Source: Candidatus Bathyarchaeota archaeon
GTDB taxonomy: Archaea > Thermoproteota > Bathyarchaeia > Bathyarchaeales > Bathyarchaeaceae
Length of the DNA stretch: 11,456 nt
NCBI GenBank assembly: GCA_029883255.1
Contig: JAOUJL010000030.1
Coordinates: 1-11,456 of the forward strand
Reading direction: 5' to 3'
Shown here: positions 1-6,419 of the stretch, one piece after another
How positions within the stretch are numbered: position 1 is the first letter of the stretch
Layout: the number at the start of each line of letters is the position of its first letter
Notes under the pieces: model-generated
Told to the model about the DNA's origin: nothing
The model's input: the letters and a program-made list of their open reading frames with translations, nothing else
Database searches by the model: none
Position numbers and translations under genes: made by a program

Positions 1-101
1 CGATTCTCTGCACTGGCAGCCACGTCAACGAAGGAGTTCCACCATACCAAGGCTGATACTATCATCAGAGTAACAAAGGTCAAGGTAATCCTGTTCTTCA
101 A
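1..101 (-). CDS. N-terminus of a secreted or membrane protein, cut by the window edge
   Basis: The minus strand reads open from a TTG at 101-99 to the window edge, giving 33 codons. The start is preceded by GGGGAG (107-112) with a 5-nt gap, and an in-frame stop lies upstream at 155-153. The translation begins LKNRITLTF and continues with a hydrophobic run (VTLMIVSALVW) and then a polar, Ala/Ser-rich part. This is the shape of a signal peptide or N-terminal membrane anchor: positive charges, hydrophobic core, small residues near DVAASA. It points away from the GTPase gene, so the two are divergent. The product cannot be named because the mature part lies outside the window. Confidence 0.5.
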   Translation of the reverse strand, partial: MKNRITLTFVTLMIVSALVWWNSFVDVAASAEN

Positions 102-280
102 TTTTGCTCCCCTTCTGTATCTTAGAGTACTTTCAACTAATAATTCTAACTTTTAGAACATTTGTTCCAGAAATTAGGACAAAACAGGCTGTCAACCAGT
201 TTCCCATAATTCAAGGTAAGGACGTCACTGTTCAAATAATGCGATCTTAGGTAATCCCAAATTCAGCTAGTTTCTTAGTC

Positions 281-298
281 GAGTGAAAACTATTAAAA
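281..298 (+). promoter_or_regulatory. Probable BRE/TATA promoter of the GTPase gene
   Basis: A purine-rich stretch (GTGAAAAC, 283-290) is followed by TATTAAAA (291-298). A start site about 26 nt beyond the TATA centre would fall near 321, leaving a leader of about 10 nt before the ATG at 331. No ribosome binding site is visible in front of that ATG, which fits a leaderless or short-leader archaeal transcript. The rest of the 102-330 interval between the divergent genes shows no gene or RNA that I recognise. Confidence 0.4.
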
Positions 299-330
299 TG
301 TCAACAGCAAGATAATAGTCTTGAACAATT

Positions 331-1566
331 ATGACTCTGGAAGTGAAAAAAACCCGTTCAAAATTGTTGGGTATAGTTGGGAAACCGAATACTGGTAAAT
401 CAACATTTTTTAGTGCTGCAACCCTTGCGCCAGCCGAGATTGGAAGCTATCCGTTCACGACGATAAAGCCAAACAGAGGAGTTGGATACGTCAGAACTCC
501 ATGCGCTTGCAAAGAATTCAACATTCAGGATAATCCTGTCAACTCCATATGCCTTAATGGTATAAGACTTGTTCCGGTTGAACTGATCGATTGTGCGGGT
601 CTCGTGCCTGGCGCGTGGCAAGGAAGAGGTTTGGGAAACCAGTTTCTAGATGAGATTAGGAAGGCAGATGCCTTAATCCATATTATTGATGCTTCTGGAG
701 GAACTGACTCTGAAGGAAGAGTCTGTAAACCCGGTGAACACGATCCCCTGGAGGATTTACGTTTTCTGGAACATGAAATAACCATGTGGCTTGCAAACAT
801 ATTGAAAAGGGATTGGCCTAAGATCGCTAGAACGGCAGAAGCTGAATCAAAAGACCTTTTCTCGATGCTGGAAGAGCGCTTAAGCGGTTTAACAATAAAG
901 AGAAGCCACGTCTTTGAGGCAGTAAGGAGAATGGGGCTAAATGCTGAAAAGTCGACTGCTTGGAGCGAGGAGGATTTCCTAAAATTTGTGGATGCACTAA
1001 GGCAGATTGCCAAACCGATGTTAATCGTTGCAAACAAGATAGACATACCTGCAGCTGAAGAAAACTTGGATAGGCTGAAAAAACTAGATTATATCGTGGT
1101 GCCCTGCTGTGCCGAAGCTGAACTTGCGTTGAGAAGAGCTGCAGAGAAAAAGCTGATAGATTATAGACCTGGAGACTGCAACTTCAAAGTAGACAAGCCG
1201 GAACAACTGAATGAAAGCCAAACTAGAGGGTTAGAAACTATAAGAGAGAAGATATTACTTAAACACGGTTCAACAGGGGTTCAGGACGCGATAAACTTTG
1301 CTTTCTTCAAGCTCTTAAGTATGATTACGGTTTATCCAGTTGAGGATGTGGAGCATCTATCAAACCATAAGGCAGAGGTTCTGCCAGATGCTTATCTCGT
1401 GCCATATGGAACAACAGCACGTCAACTCGCATACATGATCCACACGGAGCTTGGAGAAAGCTTCATCTACGCAGTAGACGCAAGAGAAAAGAAAAGAATT
1501 GGAGAAGACCACGTTCTTAAGGACAGGGACGTGATCTCGATCATAAGCGCTAAGAAAAGAGCTTAG
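331..1566 (+). CDS. ychF: Archaeal translation-associated GTPase (YchF/OLA1 family, TGS domain)
   Basis: 411-aa P-loop NTPase of the Obg/YchF superfamily, thought to act on ribosomes. Visible motifs: Walker A GKPNTGKST (residues 17-25), switch I PFTT (41-44), Walker B DCAG (87-90), NKID (235-238) and a G5-like CCAEAE (259-264). A C-terminal TGS domain lies at about 328-408 and ends VLKDRDVISIISAKKRA. The NKID motif predicts guanine specificity, unlike the NxxE of bacterial/eukaryotic YchF/OLA1 ATPases. Length is close to the roughly 395-aa archaeal members; the extra is an 11-residue N-terminal extension rich in Lys/Arg. No Shine-Dalgarno precedes the ATG. The last ~40 codons are duplicated as a decayed copy near 8896-9021, in front of the intact uppS. 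Family assignment is firm; the cellular role is known only from relatives. Confidence 0.93.
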   Translation: MTLEVKKTRSKLLGIVGKPNTGKSTFFSAATLAPAEIGSYPFTTIKPNRGVGYVRTPCACKEFNIQDNPVNSICLNGIRLVPVELIDCAGLVPGAWQGRGLGNQFLDEIRKADALIHIIDASGGTDSEGRVCKPGEHDPLEDLRFLEHEITMWLANILKRDWPKIARTAEAESKDLFSMLEERLSGLTIKRSHVFEAVRRMGLNAEKSTAWSEEDFLKFVDALRQIAKPMLIVANKIDIPAAEENLDRLKKLDYIVVPCCAEAELALRRAAEKKLIDYRPGDCNFKVDKPEQLNESQTRGLETIREKILLKHGSTGVQDAINFAFFKLLSMITVYPVEDVEHLSNHKAEVLPDAYLVPYGTTARQLAYMIHTELGESFIYAVDAREKKRIGEDHVLKDRDVISIISAKKRA

Positions 1567-1958
1567 CATTCTTATTGACCGAAACGTCTCTTACGTCTTT
1601 GAAAGGTTCTAGCAGCCCTCAAAAGGTCTATGAGACGGAAATCAGGCCAGTAGATGTCTAGAAAGCACAGTTCGCTGTAGGCGGACTGCCACAACAAAAA
1701 GCCTCTTAATCCTTCTTCACCTGAAGCTCTAATAATTAGGTCCGAGTCTTGCTTAGGCATGTGGGATGTGTAGAGGAACGGCTCGAATGTATGTCCATCA
1801 ACCTTTTCGCGATTTAGTTCGCGATTTCTGTTCTTCGGCCATAAGCGAAAGCACGTACGTATACTATTCACGCGCGCACCAATCATGTCTCGAAGATTGT
1901 GCAGAATCTGATCGGGTCTCTCTTAACATCCATGTTCAGCTGCCAATTCGTTAAGGCA
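1441..1958. repeat. Left copy of a duplicated ychF-uppS junction (direct repeat A)
   Basis: This segment holds the intact 3' end of ychF and, convergent, a decayed 3' part of uppS. It is collinear with 8896-9427 in the same orientation. The longest exact match is 35 bp (1669-1703 against 9126-9160). Homology is clear from about 1470 to 1860. It is weaker but still collinear to about 1958, where 23 of 33 aligned bases match the uppS segment encoding LPEGLRKLIMDV, after a ~30-nt length difference. Confidence 0.8.
1572..1958 (-). pseudogene. Decayed 3' fragment of uppS (cis-prenyltransferase)
   Basis: The minus strand ending at the TAA at 1574-1572 encodes 79 residues that match the C-terminus of the intact UppS at 9029-9811 at 62 positions (my count). 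Shared blocks include YTSHMP, DLIIR and FLLWQSAYSELCFLD. Upstream, at about 1823-1852, the motif AFAYGRRTEI (AFAYGGRAEI in the intact gene) is in another frame. A 40-nt deletion at about 1822/1823 relative to the intact copy causes the shift and a stop. The conserved phosphate-binding segment GEGRLSG has become GEEGLRG, so the usual Arg and Ser are displaced. The N-terminal half, including the catalytic DGNRRWA motif, is absent. A 104-codon frame is open across the region, but it cannot encode a working synthase. Confidence 0.85.
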
Positions 1959-1970
1959 GCAAATAGTAAT

Positions 1971-2342
1971 ATGAAGCAAATAAGTAAGACAAGTAGGGTT
2001 AACAAAATGCAGCGTGCAAGAATTCTCAAAGAACAAATAAAAGTAAAGGAAACTCTGTTTCTAGCACTACATCTGGATACAGAGAACACAAACTTTCCTC
2101 CCCTAAGCGATGGAGAAGACCAAATGGGCATACTTGGAGTAACCCTTCCACAAGCTGAAAAAATGCCCAGTTTACTATTATCCTCGGTTATGATAGGCGA
2201 CAGTAACACTATCAGTGCACGTTTTATAGCTAAATGCCTAAAAATCGCTTTGGCGTCTATGCTCGTCAAAACAATAAGCAAGCGAGAGCTTGACCCATTT
2301 TCGTCAAGCTATTTGAGAAAAGGGAGTAATGAAAGTAAATGA
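1971..2342 (+). CDS. Small unrecognised protein coupled to the UbiD gene
   Basis: The frame ends in TGA at 2340-2342, overlapping the ATG of the UbiD gene in an ATGA arrangement, so translation is probably coupled. From the ATG at 1971 it gives 123 aa; alternatives are ATG 2007 (111 aa, with a TATA-like AATAGTAATAT about 40 nt upstream) and GTG 1899. The GTG is unlikely because 1899-1958 still resembles uppS. The basic N-terminus is followed by a compact mixed segment containing FPPLSDGED, GVTLP, and SVMIGDSNTISARFIAK (about residues 69-85 from 1971). That last piece looks like a conserved loop-helix motif, but I cannot assign a family. No membrane segment or metal site is visible. The coupling suggests a partner or accessory role to the decarboxylase, which is inference only. 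Confidence 0.6.
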   Translation: MKQISKTSRVNKMQRARILKEQIKVKETLFLALHLDTENTNFPPLSDGEDQMGILGVTLPQAEKMPSLLLSSVMIGDSNTISARFIAKCLKIALASMLVKTISKRELDPFSSSYLRKGSNESK

Positions 2343-3709
2343 GTCTGCGAAATTTTTTGGCTGAGATGCACAGAAAAGGGGAAATTTTGGAGGTTAAAGA
2401 GGAGGTTTCGCCTCGCTTTGAAATATCGTCTATCTTGAAGGAGTTTGACGGCGGCCCAATTCTCTACTTCGATGCCGTCAAAAGGTATGACACAAAAATA
2501 GTGGCTGGGGCCTGCGGGACACGGCAACGCCTCTGTTGGGCTCTTGGCGTTGATACTGAAAACCTATATCAAAGACTAATTAGCGCTTGGCAAACCCCTA
2601 CTCAACCAAAAAGGGTGAGAGACGGACCAGTCAGCGAGGTGGTTGAGAAAGCCAGATTATCCGAAATTCCCATTCTAACCCATTTTGAACGCGATGCTGG
2701 ACGATACATAACTTCAGCGATTTTGAGTGCTCGTAGCCTGGACGGAGAAATTGAAAATGTATCAATTCACCGTCTGCAAGTACTAGATAATCGGCATTTG
2801 GCCATCAGACTTGTACCCCGTCACCTCTTCAAACTATGGCAAATGGCAAAAGAGTACAAGCAGGACCTAGATGTGGCCATAAGCATCGGCACACATCCGG
2901 CTGTAATGCTGGCTGCCTCGTCCCCTATTTCCCTCGGCGTGAGCGAGTTCGACGTGGCAAACACGCTGTTGAGCAACAGACTGCGGTTAATAAAATGTGA
3001 AAACGTGAACGCTTACGCTCCGGCGGACGCGGAAATAGTGTTGGAAGGTAGAATCTCAACTGAGAAGGAAGTTGTTGAGGGCCCATTTGTCGACGCAACA
3101 GGAACTTACGATGTCCAGCAGAAACAACCAGTAATCGAACTGATCAACATGATGTACCGCCGAGACCACGTATATCAGGCGCTGTTGCCTTCAGGAAGCG
3201 AGCACAAATTGTTGATGGGGTTGCCCCGCGAAGCGGCAATTTGGGAATCAGTCTCTAAAGTCGTTCCTTCGGTCAAGGCCATAAACTTCTCGATAGGTGG
3301 GTGTAGTTGGCTCCACGCAATCATATCCATTGATAAATTGGTTGACGGAGATGCCAAAAACGCATTGTTGGCGGCCTTCAGTGCTCACCCTAGCCTAAAG
3401 CATGCAGTAGTGGTCGACACCGACATAGATGTCTTCAAACTGAATGAGGTGGAATGGGCAATCGCCACAAGGTTCCAAGCTGGCGAAGACCTGCTCGTGA
3501 TTCCAAAAGCTAGGGGTTCAACGCTTGACCCATCAGCCAACCAAGAAACTGGACTGACCACAAAACTCGGTCTAGACGCGACTCGTCCCTTAACTAAACC
3601 CAAAGTAAAATTTGAGCCGGCAAAGATTCCTTCAAGCAAGAGAGCAACCAAGATTATTCATGCACTTAGGAAGAGCCCTTTAAATGAAACAGTCGTGAGG
3701 GGTCTTTAA
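2339..3709 (+). CDS. UbiD-family decarboxylase, candidate anhydromevalonate phosphate decarboxylase
   Basis: 456-aa UbiD-family enzyme. The family uses prenylated FMN (made by UbiX-type enzymes) for non-oxidative decarboxylation. Visible family blocks: ILTHFERDAGRYITSAI (112-128), the N-x-S-x-x-R pattern at 140-145 expected to contact the cofactor, RLVPRH (157-162), EGPFVDATGTY (247-257), KLLMGLPREAAIW (290-302), GGCSWLHAI (320-328) and ARGSTLDPSA (391-400). In archaea such as Aeropyrum pernix a UbiD homologue is the anhydromevalonate phosphate decarboxylase of the modified mevalonate pathway. The nearby polyprenyl synthase, uppS and DUF92 genes make that role attractive here, but aromatic-acid decarboxylation cannot be excluded from sequence alone. 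No ubiX or aconitase-X gene is in the window. The start overlaps the preceding stop (ATGA). The protein looks intact. Confidence 0.88.
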   Translation: MSLRNFLAEMHRKGEILEVKEEVSPRFEISSILKEFDGGPILYFDAVKRYDTKIVAGACGTRQRLCWALGVDTENLYQRLISAWQTPTQPKRVRDGPVSEVVEKARLSEIPILTHFERDAGRYITSAILSARSLDGEIENVSIHRLQVLDNRHLAIRLVPRHLFKLWQMAKEYKQDLDVAISIGTHPAVMLAASSPISLGVSEFDVANTLLSNRLRLIKCENVNAYAPADAEIVLEGRISTEKEVVEGPFVDATGTYDVQQKQPVIELINMMYRRDHVYQALLPSGSEHKLLMGLPREAAIWESVSKVVPSVKAINFSIGGCSWLHAIISIDKLVDGDAKNALLAAFSAHPSLKHAVVVDTDIDVFKLNEVEWAIATRFQAGEDLLVIPKARGSTLDPSANQETGLTTKLGLDATRPLTKPKVKFEPAKIPSSKRATKIIHALRKSPLNETVVRGL

Positions 3710-3746
3710 GCGCCTCTTCGAGGGCGATTTCAGTTTAAACTTAGGG

Positions 3747-3790
3747 ACTTCTATTCATTCTTATTCAATATTTCTCTTGCTTTTCTTTCG
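3747..3790 (+). terminator. Possible U-rich terminator after the UbiD gene
   Basis: A pyrimidine tract with repeated T runs (for example TTCTTATTCAATATTTCTC, then CTTTTCTTTC) begins about 40 nt after the UbiD stop and precedes the promoter of the next gene. Archaeal transcription often ends at such U-rich stretches without a hairpin. The same bases read on the other strand as a short charged peptide (see findings), so the composition may have another origin. Confidence 0.35.
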
Positions 3791-3812
3791 GCTTCCATTT
3801 CCAGCTTTTTCT

Positions 3813-3827
3813 GAAGGCTTTATATTT
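3813..3827 (+). promoter_or_regulatory. BRE/TATA promoter of the polyprenyl synthase gene
   Basis: GAAGG (3813-3817) is followed by a TATA-type box TTTATATTT (3819-3827). The expected start site about 26 nt downstream, near 3848, would give a leader of about 38 nt that contains the Shine-Dalgarno sequence at 3873-3879. The element separates this gene from the UbiD unit. Confidence 0.55.
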
Positions 3828-3872
3828 CTATCAGTAGAAATAACAAATGAAGAGGGTTTGAACCCATTCAAA

Positions 3873-3879
3873 AGGTGAT
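3873..3879 (+). promoter_or_regulatory. Strong ribosome binding site that decides the start at 3886
   Basis: AGGTGAT matches the anti-Shine-Dalgarno end of archaeal 16S rRNA. A GTG at 3883 and an ATG at 3886 are in frame; the spacings are 3 and 6 nt, so the ATG is preferred. Confidence 0.7.
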
Positions 3880-3885
3880 ATTGTG

Positions 3886-4905
3886 ATGTTTGAAAAGTAT
3901 GTCGATCAACATAAAGAGAATATTTACAGTAAAATATGTGAATACTTGTTAAGAAAAACTCCAGAAGGCCATTACAAGATAGTTAGGGCATATACAGATA
4001 GAAAAGGAAAGTATGTGCGCCCTTCCCTTTTACTACTATGGGCAGAGTTACGCGCGGCTAAACTTGAAGATGCTATCTTGCCTGCTGCAGCCATGCAGAC
4101 CTCCGAGGACTGGATACTAATTCATGATGATTGGGAAGACAGTAATGAACTGCGTAGGGGAGAGCCAACAGCTCATATGCTCTATGGAGATCGCTATGCA
4201 ATAAACGCAGGAGACGCGTTACATATGATAATGTGGAGAATGGTACATGATGCCTCTGAGAGTCTAGGTACGTCCATAGGTGCTAGGTTTTTTAGCAAAT
4301 TTTATGATATGCTATTGGTAACTGCGGAAGGCCAGTATCTAGACATGCACCTCACACATGACGTAAAGGACATAACAAAATTCACGCTTGGGGATTATTA
4401 TAAATCGATCAGTGCTAGATCTGGCTATTATTCTGTGTATGGACCAATGCAACTAGGTATGATAATTGCGGGCAAGGAAGAGAAAGACGTTGAACAAATA
4501 AAAGAGTACGGGGAATTGATAGGGAAAGCATTCCAGATGAAAGATGATATACTTGACTGTACTTCGACAGAAGAAGCTTTGGGGAAAACTATAGGAAATG
4601 ACGTGATGAATGGTGCTAAGACAGCTATTCTATGGCATTTTGTGCAAAATGCGAAGCCTTCAGACTTGGAAAACGTTAGGGAAATATACATGAAAGACAG
4701 AAAGGAAAAAACAAAAGAAGAAGCAAAGGAAGTTATTGAGATTTTTAAAAGATATGGGAGTTTTGCTTATGCTGAATCAGAAGTTGACAGATTGGCAAAA
4801 GAAGCGTTGGAAAAATTTGAGGAAATTTCTCGAGACATTCCGGAGTCTGCTTTGAAAGAGACCGCTAGGGATGCAATAAGTAGGTTGACTTCGAGGTATA
4901 AATGA
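3886..4905 (+). CDS. Polyprenyl (geranylgeranyl/farnesyl) diphosphate synthase
   Basis: All-E prenyltransferase that condenses IPP with allylic diphosphates. Positions below count from the GTG at 3883 (340 aa; 339 from the ATG at 3886). Visible: GKYVRP near 42-47 (the IPP-binding GGKxxRP region, partly altered), first Asp-rich motif DDWED (82-86) followed by RRGEPTAH (91-98), GDALHM (110-115), and second Asp-rich motif DDILD (221-225), then GKTIGND (234-240). The fifth residue before the first Asp motif is Trp77. In Sulfolobus acidocaldarius GGPP synthase a Phe at this place limits the product to C20, so a short C15-C20 product is likely. Its products would feed archaeal lipids and UppS. It has its own promoter and converges with mfnB, with 24 nt between the stops. 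Confidence 0.9.
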   Translation: MFEKYVDQHKENIYSKICEYLLRKTPEGHYKIVRAYTDRKGKYVRPSLLLLWAELRAAKLEDAILPAAAMQTSEDWILIHDDWEDSNELRRGEPTAHMLYGDRYAINAGDALHMIMWRMVHDASESLGTSIGARFFSKFYDMLLVTAEGQYLDMHLTHDVKDITKFTLGDYYKSISARSGYYSVYGPMQLGMIIAGKEEKDVEQIKEYGELIGKAFQMKDDILDCTSTEEALGKTIGNDVMNGAKTAILWHFVQNAKPSDLENVREIYMKDRKEKTKEEAKEVIEIFKRYGSFAYAESEVDRLAKEALEKFEEISRDIPESALKETARDAISRLTSRYK

Positions 4906-4929
4906 TAGAATGCATGCAATCAATCTTTC

Positions 4930-5679
4930 CTATTTTCGAATCCTTAACGTACTTGCAGACAATTCCATCATTTGATCTTTTAATTCCTTCACAAGCACGC
5001 GGCTTATGGTTCCAGTAACTCTGTCTCCAATGCACACGGCGCTTCGCACTCCAATGACATCAACTCCCAAATTGCACAATGTTCTTATATCTTGCTTCTT
5101 GATTTGGCCTGCAAGAGCGGCTTTCAGGCCTAGATTGTGAGAGGTTGCGACGAAATCACGAAGTTGCGAGTTGCTTAGATGGTCAAAGAGCCTTTTGCCA
5201 TCTTTGATAGCAGTGTCTAACATTGCGAAATCTGCCTTCGCTTCAGCCGCAACTTTTGGAATTTTCATTGGCGCAATGGCTCCAACTCTGTATGCATCAG
5301 CGTATCCAGCGGCAACAACCTGCTTCTCTGGATCGCATCCTTTTACAGATTTCACAATCTTCTTCATTAAGAAGATGGCTCTAACCACGCTTTTTGGTCC
5401 GAGTAGGCCAACCTTAACTATGTCTGCTCCAGATTGTGCGGCACCAAATGCAGCTAAAGAACAGGTTCCAGGAAGGTCTGGAACGTCGCCAATAGTGGCG
5501 CTGACTTTTCCAGTACTTGGAACCAGTGCTCTGATTTCTTTAATGACCCAAGGAAAATTCGCGCCTAATGCTCCCTCTTTTGGATTCTTGACGTCGATTA
5601 TGTCTGCGCCTCCTTCTATTGCTTCTATTGCTTCTTTTAGGTTCTTTGGGCTCACAAACAATAGGGGGCTAGTCAACAA
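4930..5679 (-). CDS. mfnB: (5-formylfuran-3-yl)methyl phosphate synthase
   Basis: 249-aa protein of the DUF556/MfnB family. MfnB joins two glyceraldehyde-3-phosphate molecules into the furan precursor of methanofuran, a C1 carrier. Visible: EAIEGGADIIDVKNPKEGALG (from about residue 19), with Asp29 and Lys31 in the Schiff-base region; GADIVKVGLLG (84-94); and MLDTAIKDGK (153-162) with Asp155 and Lys159. These match the Lys27, Asp151 and Lys155 positions of Methanocaldococcus jannaschii MfnB by a constant offset of 4, from memory. The start is TTG 5679 or the next TTG 5676. It is the last gene of a minus-strand operon with the two-TM protein and the cofC-like gene. Length is normal for the family. 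Confidence 0.92.
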   Translation of the reverse strand: MLTSPLLFVSPKNLKEAIEAIEGGADIIDVKNPKEGALGANFPWVIKEIRALVPSTGKVSATIGDVPDLPGTCSLAAFGAAQSGADIVKVGLLGPKSVVRAIFLMKKIVKSVKGCDPEKQVVAAGYADAYRVGAIAPMKIPKVAAEAKADFAMLDTAIKDGKRLFDHLSNSQLRDFVATSHNLGLKAALAGQIKKQDIRTLCNLGVDVIGVRSAVCIGDRVTGTISRVLVKELKDQMMELSASTLRIRK

Positions 5680-5683
5680 TGTG

Positions 5684-5690
5684 TCACCTC
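5684..5690 (-). promoter_or_regulatory. Ribosome binding site of mfnB containing the upstream stop codon
   Basis: On the minus strand GAGGTGA is a near-perfect Shine-Dalgarno, and its last three bases are the TGA stop of the upstream two-TM protein. It lies 4 nt from the first TTG and 7 nt from the second. The layout implies that ribosomes ending the upstream gene can restart on mfnB. Confidence 0.7.
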
Positions 5691-6415
5691 GGGCATTTGC
5701 AATAAATTGTTATATTTTTTCCATGCGCGAAATGACGTTCATCACTAGTCTTTGCATACAAACCAAACTTAAATGAAGGGCATTCGAAATTTTGGCTAGC
5801 ATTTTCTGGGCGATATGGGCATTTAGGACCTGGGGTTTCAAAAACGACACTCACAGGTTCTCTTGAATCATGTCCAAGAACGTCAATTAGATTATCTATC
5901 GTCCCAGTATCTTGAGAGAAGTGGCGGCGTCTTTTTCTCTTAAACCGAAAATGGACTAAGTTGAGAAACTCCCTCCGTGAACATTGTCCATACACAAAAA
6001 TACTCTTTAGGTCACATTCCGGTGAATCATTCCGAAAATACACCACCTGTGGTTTTGTTTTAGGAGTGGTGAAATGAACTTCGTCAAAAGGGATGTCAAA
6101 AAAGAAAATAGGTTCTGGCTTTTTAGCAAGATCTTCTTTTATCTTTGTAGGTTCTGATTCTTCAATACGTTTTGCGTTTAATTTAGTATGACGAATCCTC
6201 TGAGACAACACAAGATAAATGATCACTATTATTAAGATTCCAATAAGTGGTGTCGCCAGACAAACGATAAAACTGATAATTTCTTGTTGGGACAAATTTG
6301 TGACTTTGGGAAGAATTATGTAAGCAAATGTCACAAGGGCAGCTACAATTTCAGCTGCTGCAAATAGAACAGAGAAAATGATCTGCTCCTTAACTCCTTC
6401 CAAATCATCTGCCAT
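5684..6415 (-). CDS. Unrecognised two-TM protein with a cysteine-containing soluble domain
   Basis: 243 aa from ATG 6415, which sits 4 nt after the stop of the cofC-like gene. A longer frame to 6478 would overlap that gene and is less likely. Two hydrophobic helices are visible, about residues 12-36 and 45-70. A long soluble part follows, probably cytosolic, with a charged linker (71-100), an aromatic/proline-rich part (FFFDIPFDEVHF) and a basic patch KRKRRR (159-164). Six Cys lie outside the membrane in spaced pairs: 134/145, 199/212 and 239/241 (CP-x11-CP, and CKC at the end). They could bind a metal or Fe-S centre, or form disulfides. I recognise no family. Its place between cofC-like and mfnB suggests a role linked to C1 cofactors or their enzymes. 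Confidence 0.8.
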   Translation of the reverse strand: MADDLEGVKEQIIFSVLFAAAEIVAALVTFAYIILPKVTNLSQQEIISFIVCLATPLIGILIIVIIYLVLSQRIRHTKLNAKRIEESEPTKIKEDLAKKPEPIFFFDIPFDEVHFTTPKTKPQVVYFRNDSPECDLKSIFVYGQCSRREFLNLVHFRFKRKRRRHFSQDTGTIDNLIDVLGHDSREPVSVVFETPGPKCPYRPENASQNFECPSFKFGLYAKTSDERHFAHGKNITIYCKCPR

Positions 6416-6419
6416 TTTC

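Noticed and set aside
525..1046. 173-codon minus-strand open frame
   Set aside because: Antisense to the well-conserved GTPase gene; a compositional shadow.
1899..1970. Longer start (GTG 1899) for the small gene before ubiD
   Set aside because: This stretch still aligns with the uppS codons for LPEGLRKLIMDV on the other strand and has no ribosome binding site, so a later ATG is preferred.
1883..2281. 132-codon minus-strand open frame
   Set aside because: Mostly antisense to the coupled small gene; only its last part (MDVKR) reflects the uppS remnant.
3854..3865. GGGTTTGAACCC, resembling a tRNA T-arm or small hairpin
   Set aside because: The flanks do not form a T-stem or a cloverleaf, and the self-complementary part leaves only a 4-bp stem with a 4-nt loop in the leader of the prenyl synthase gene.
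4911..4918. Palindrome TGCATGCA between convergent genes
   Set aside because: Eight bases only, no T run beside it; too short to call a terminator or site.
5171..5776. 201-codon plus-strand open frame
   Set aside because: It lies antisense over mfnB, which has clear family motifs and a strong ribosome binding site; the plus-strand product matches nothing I recognise.
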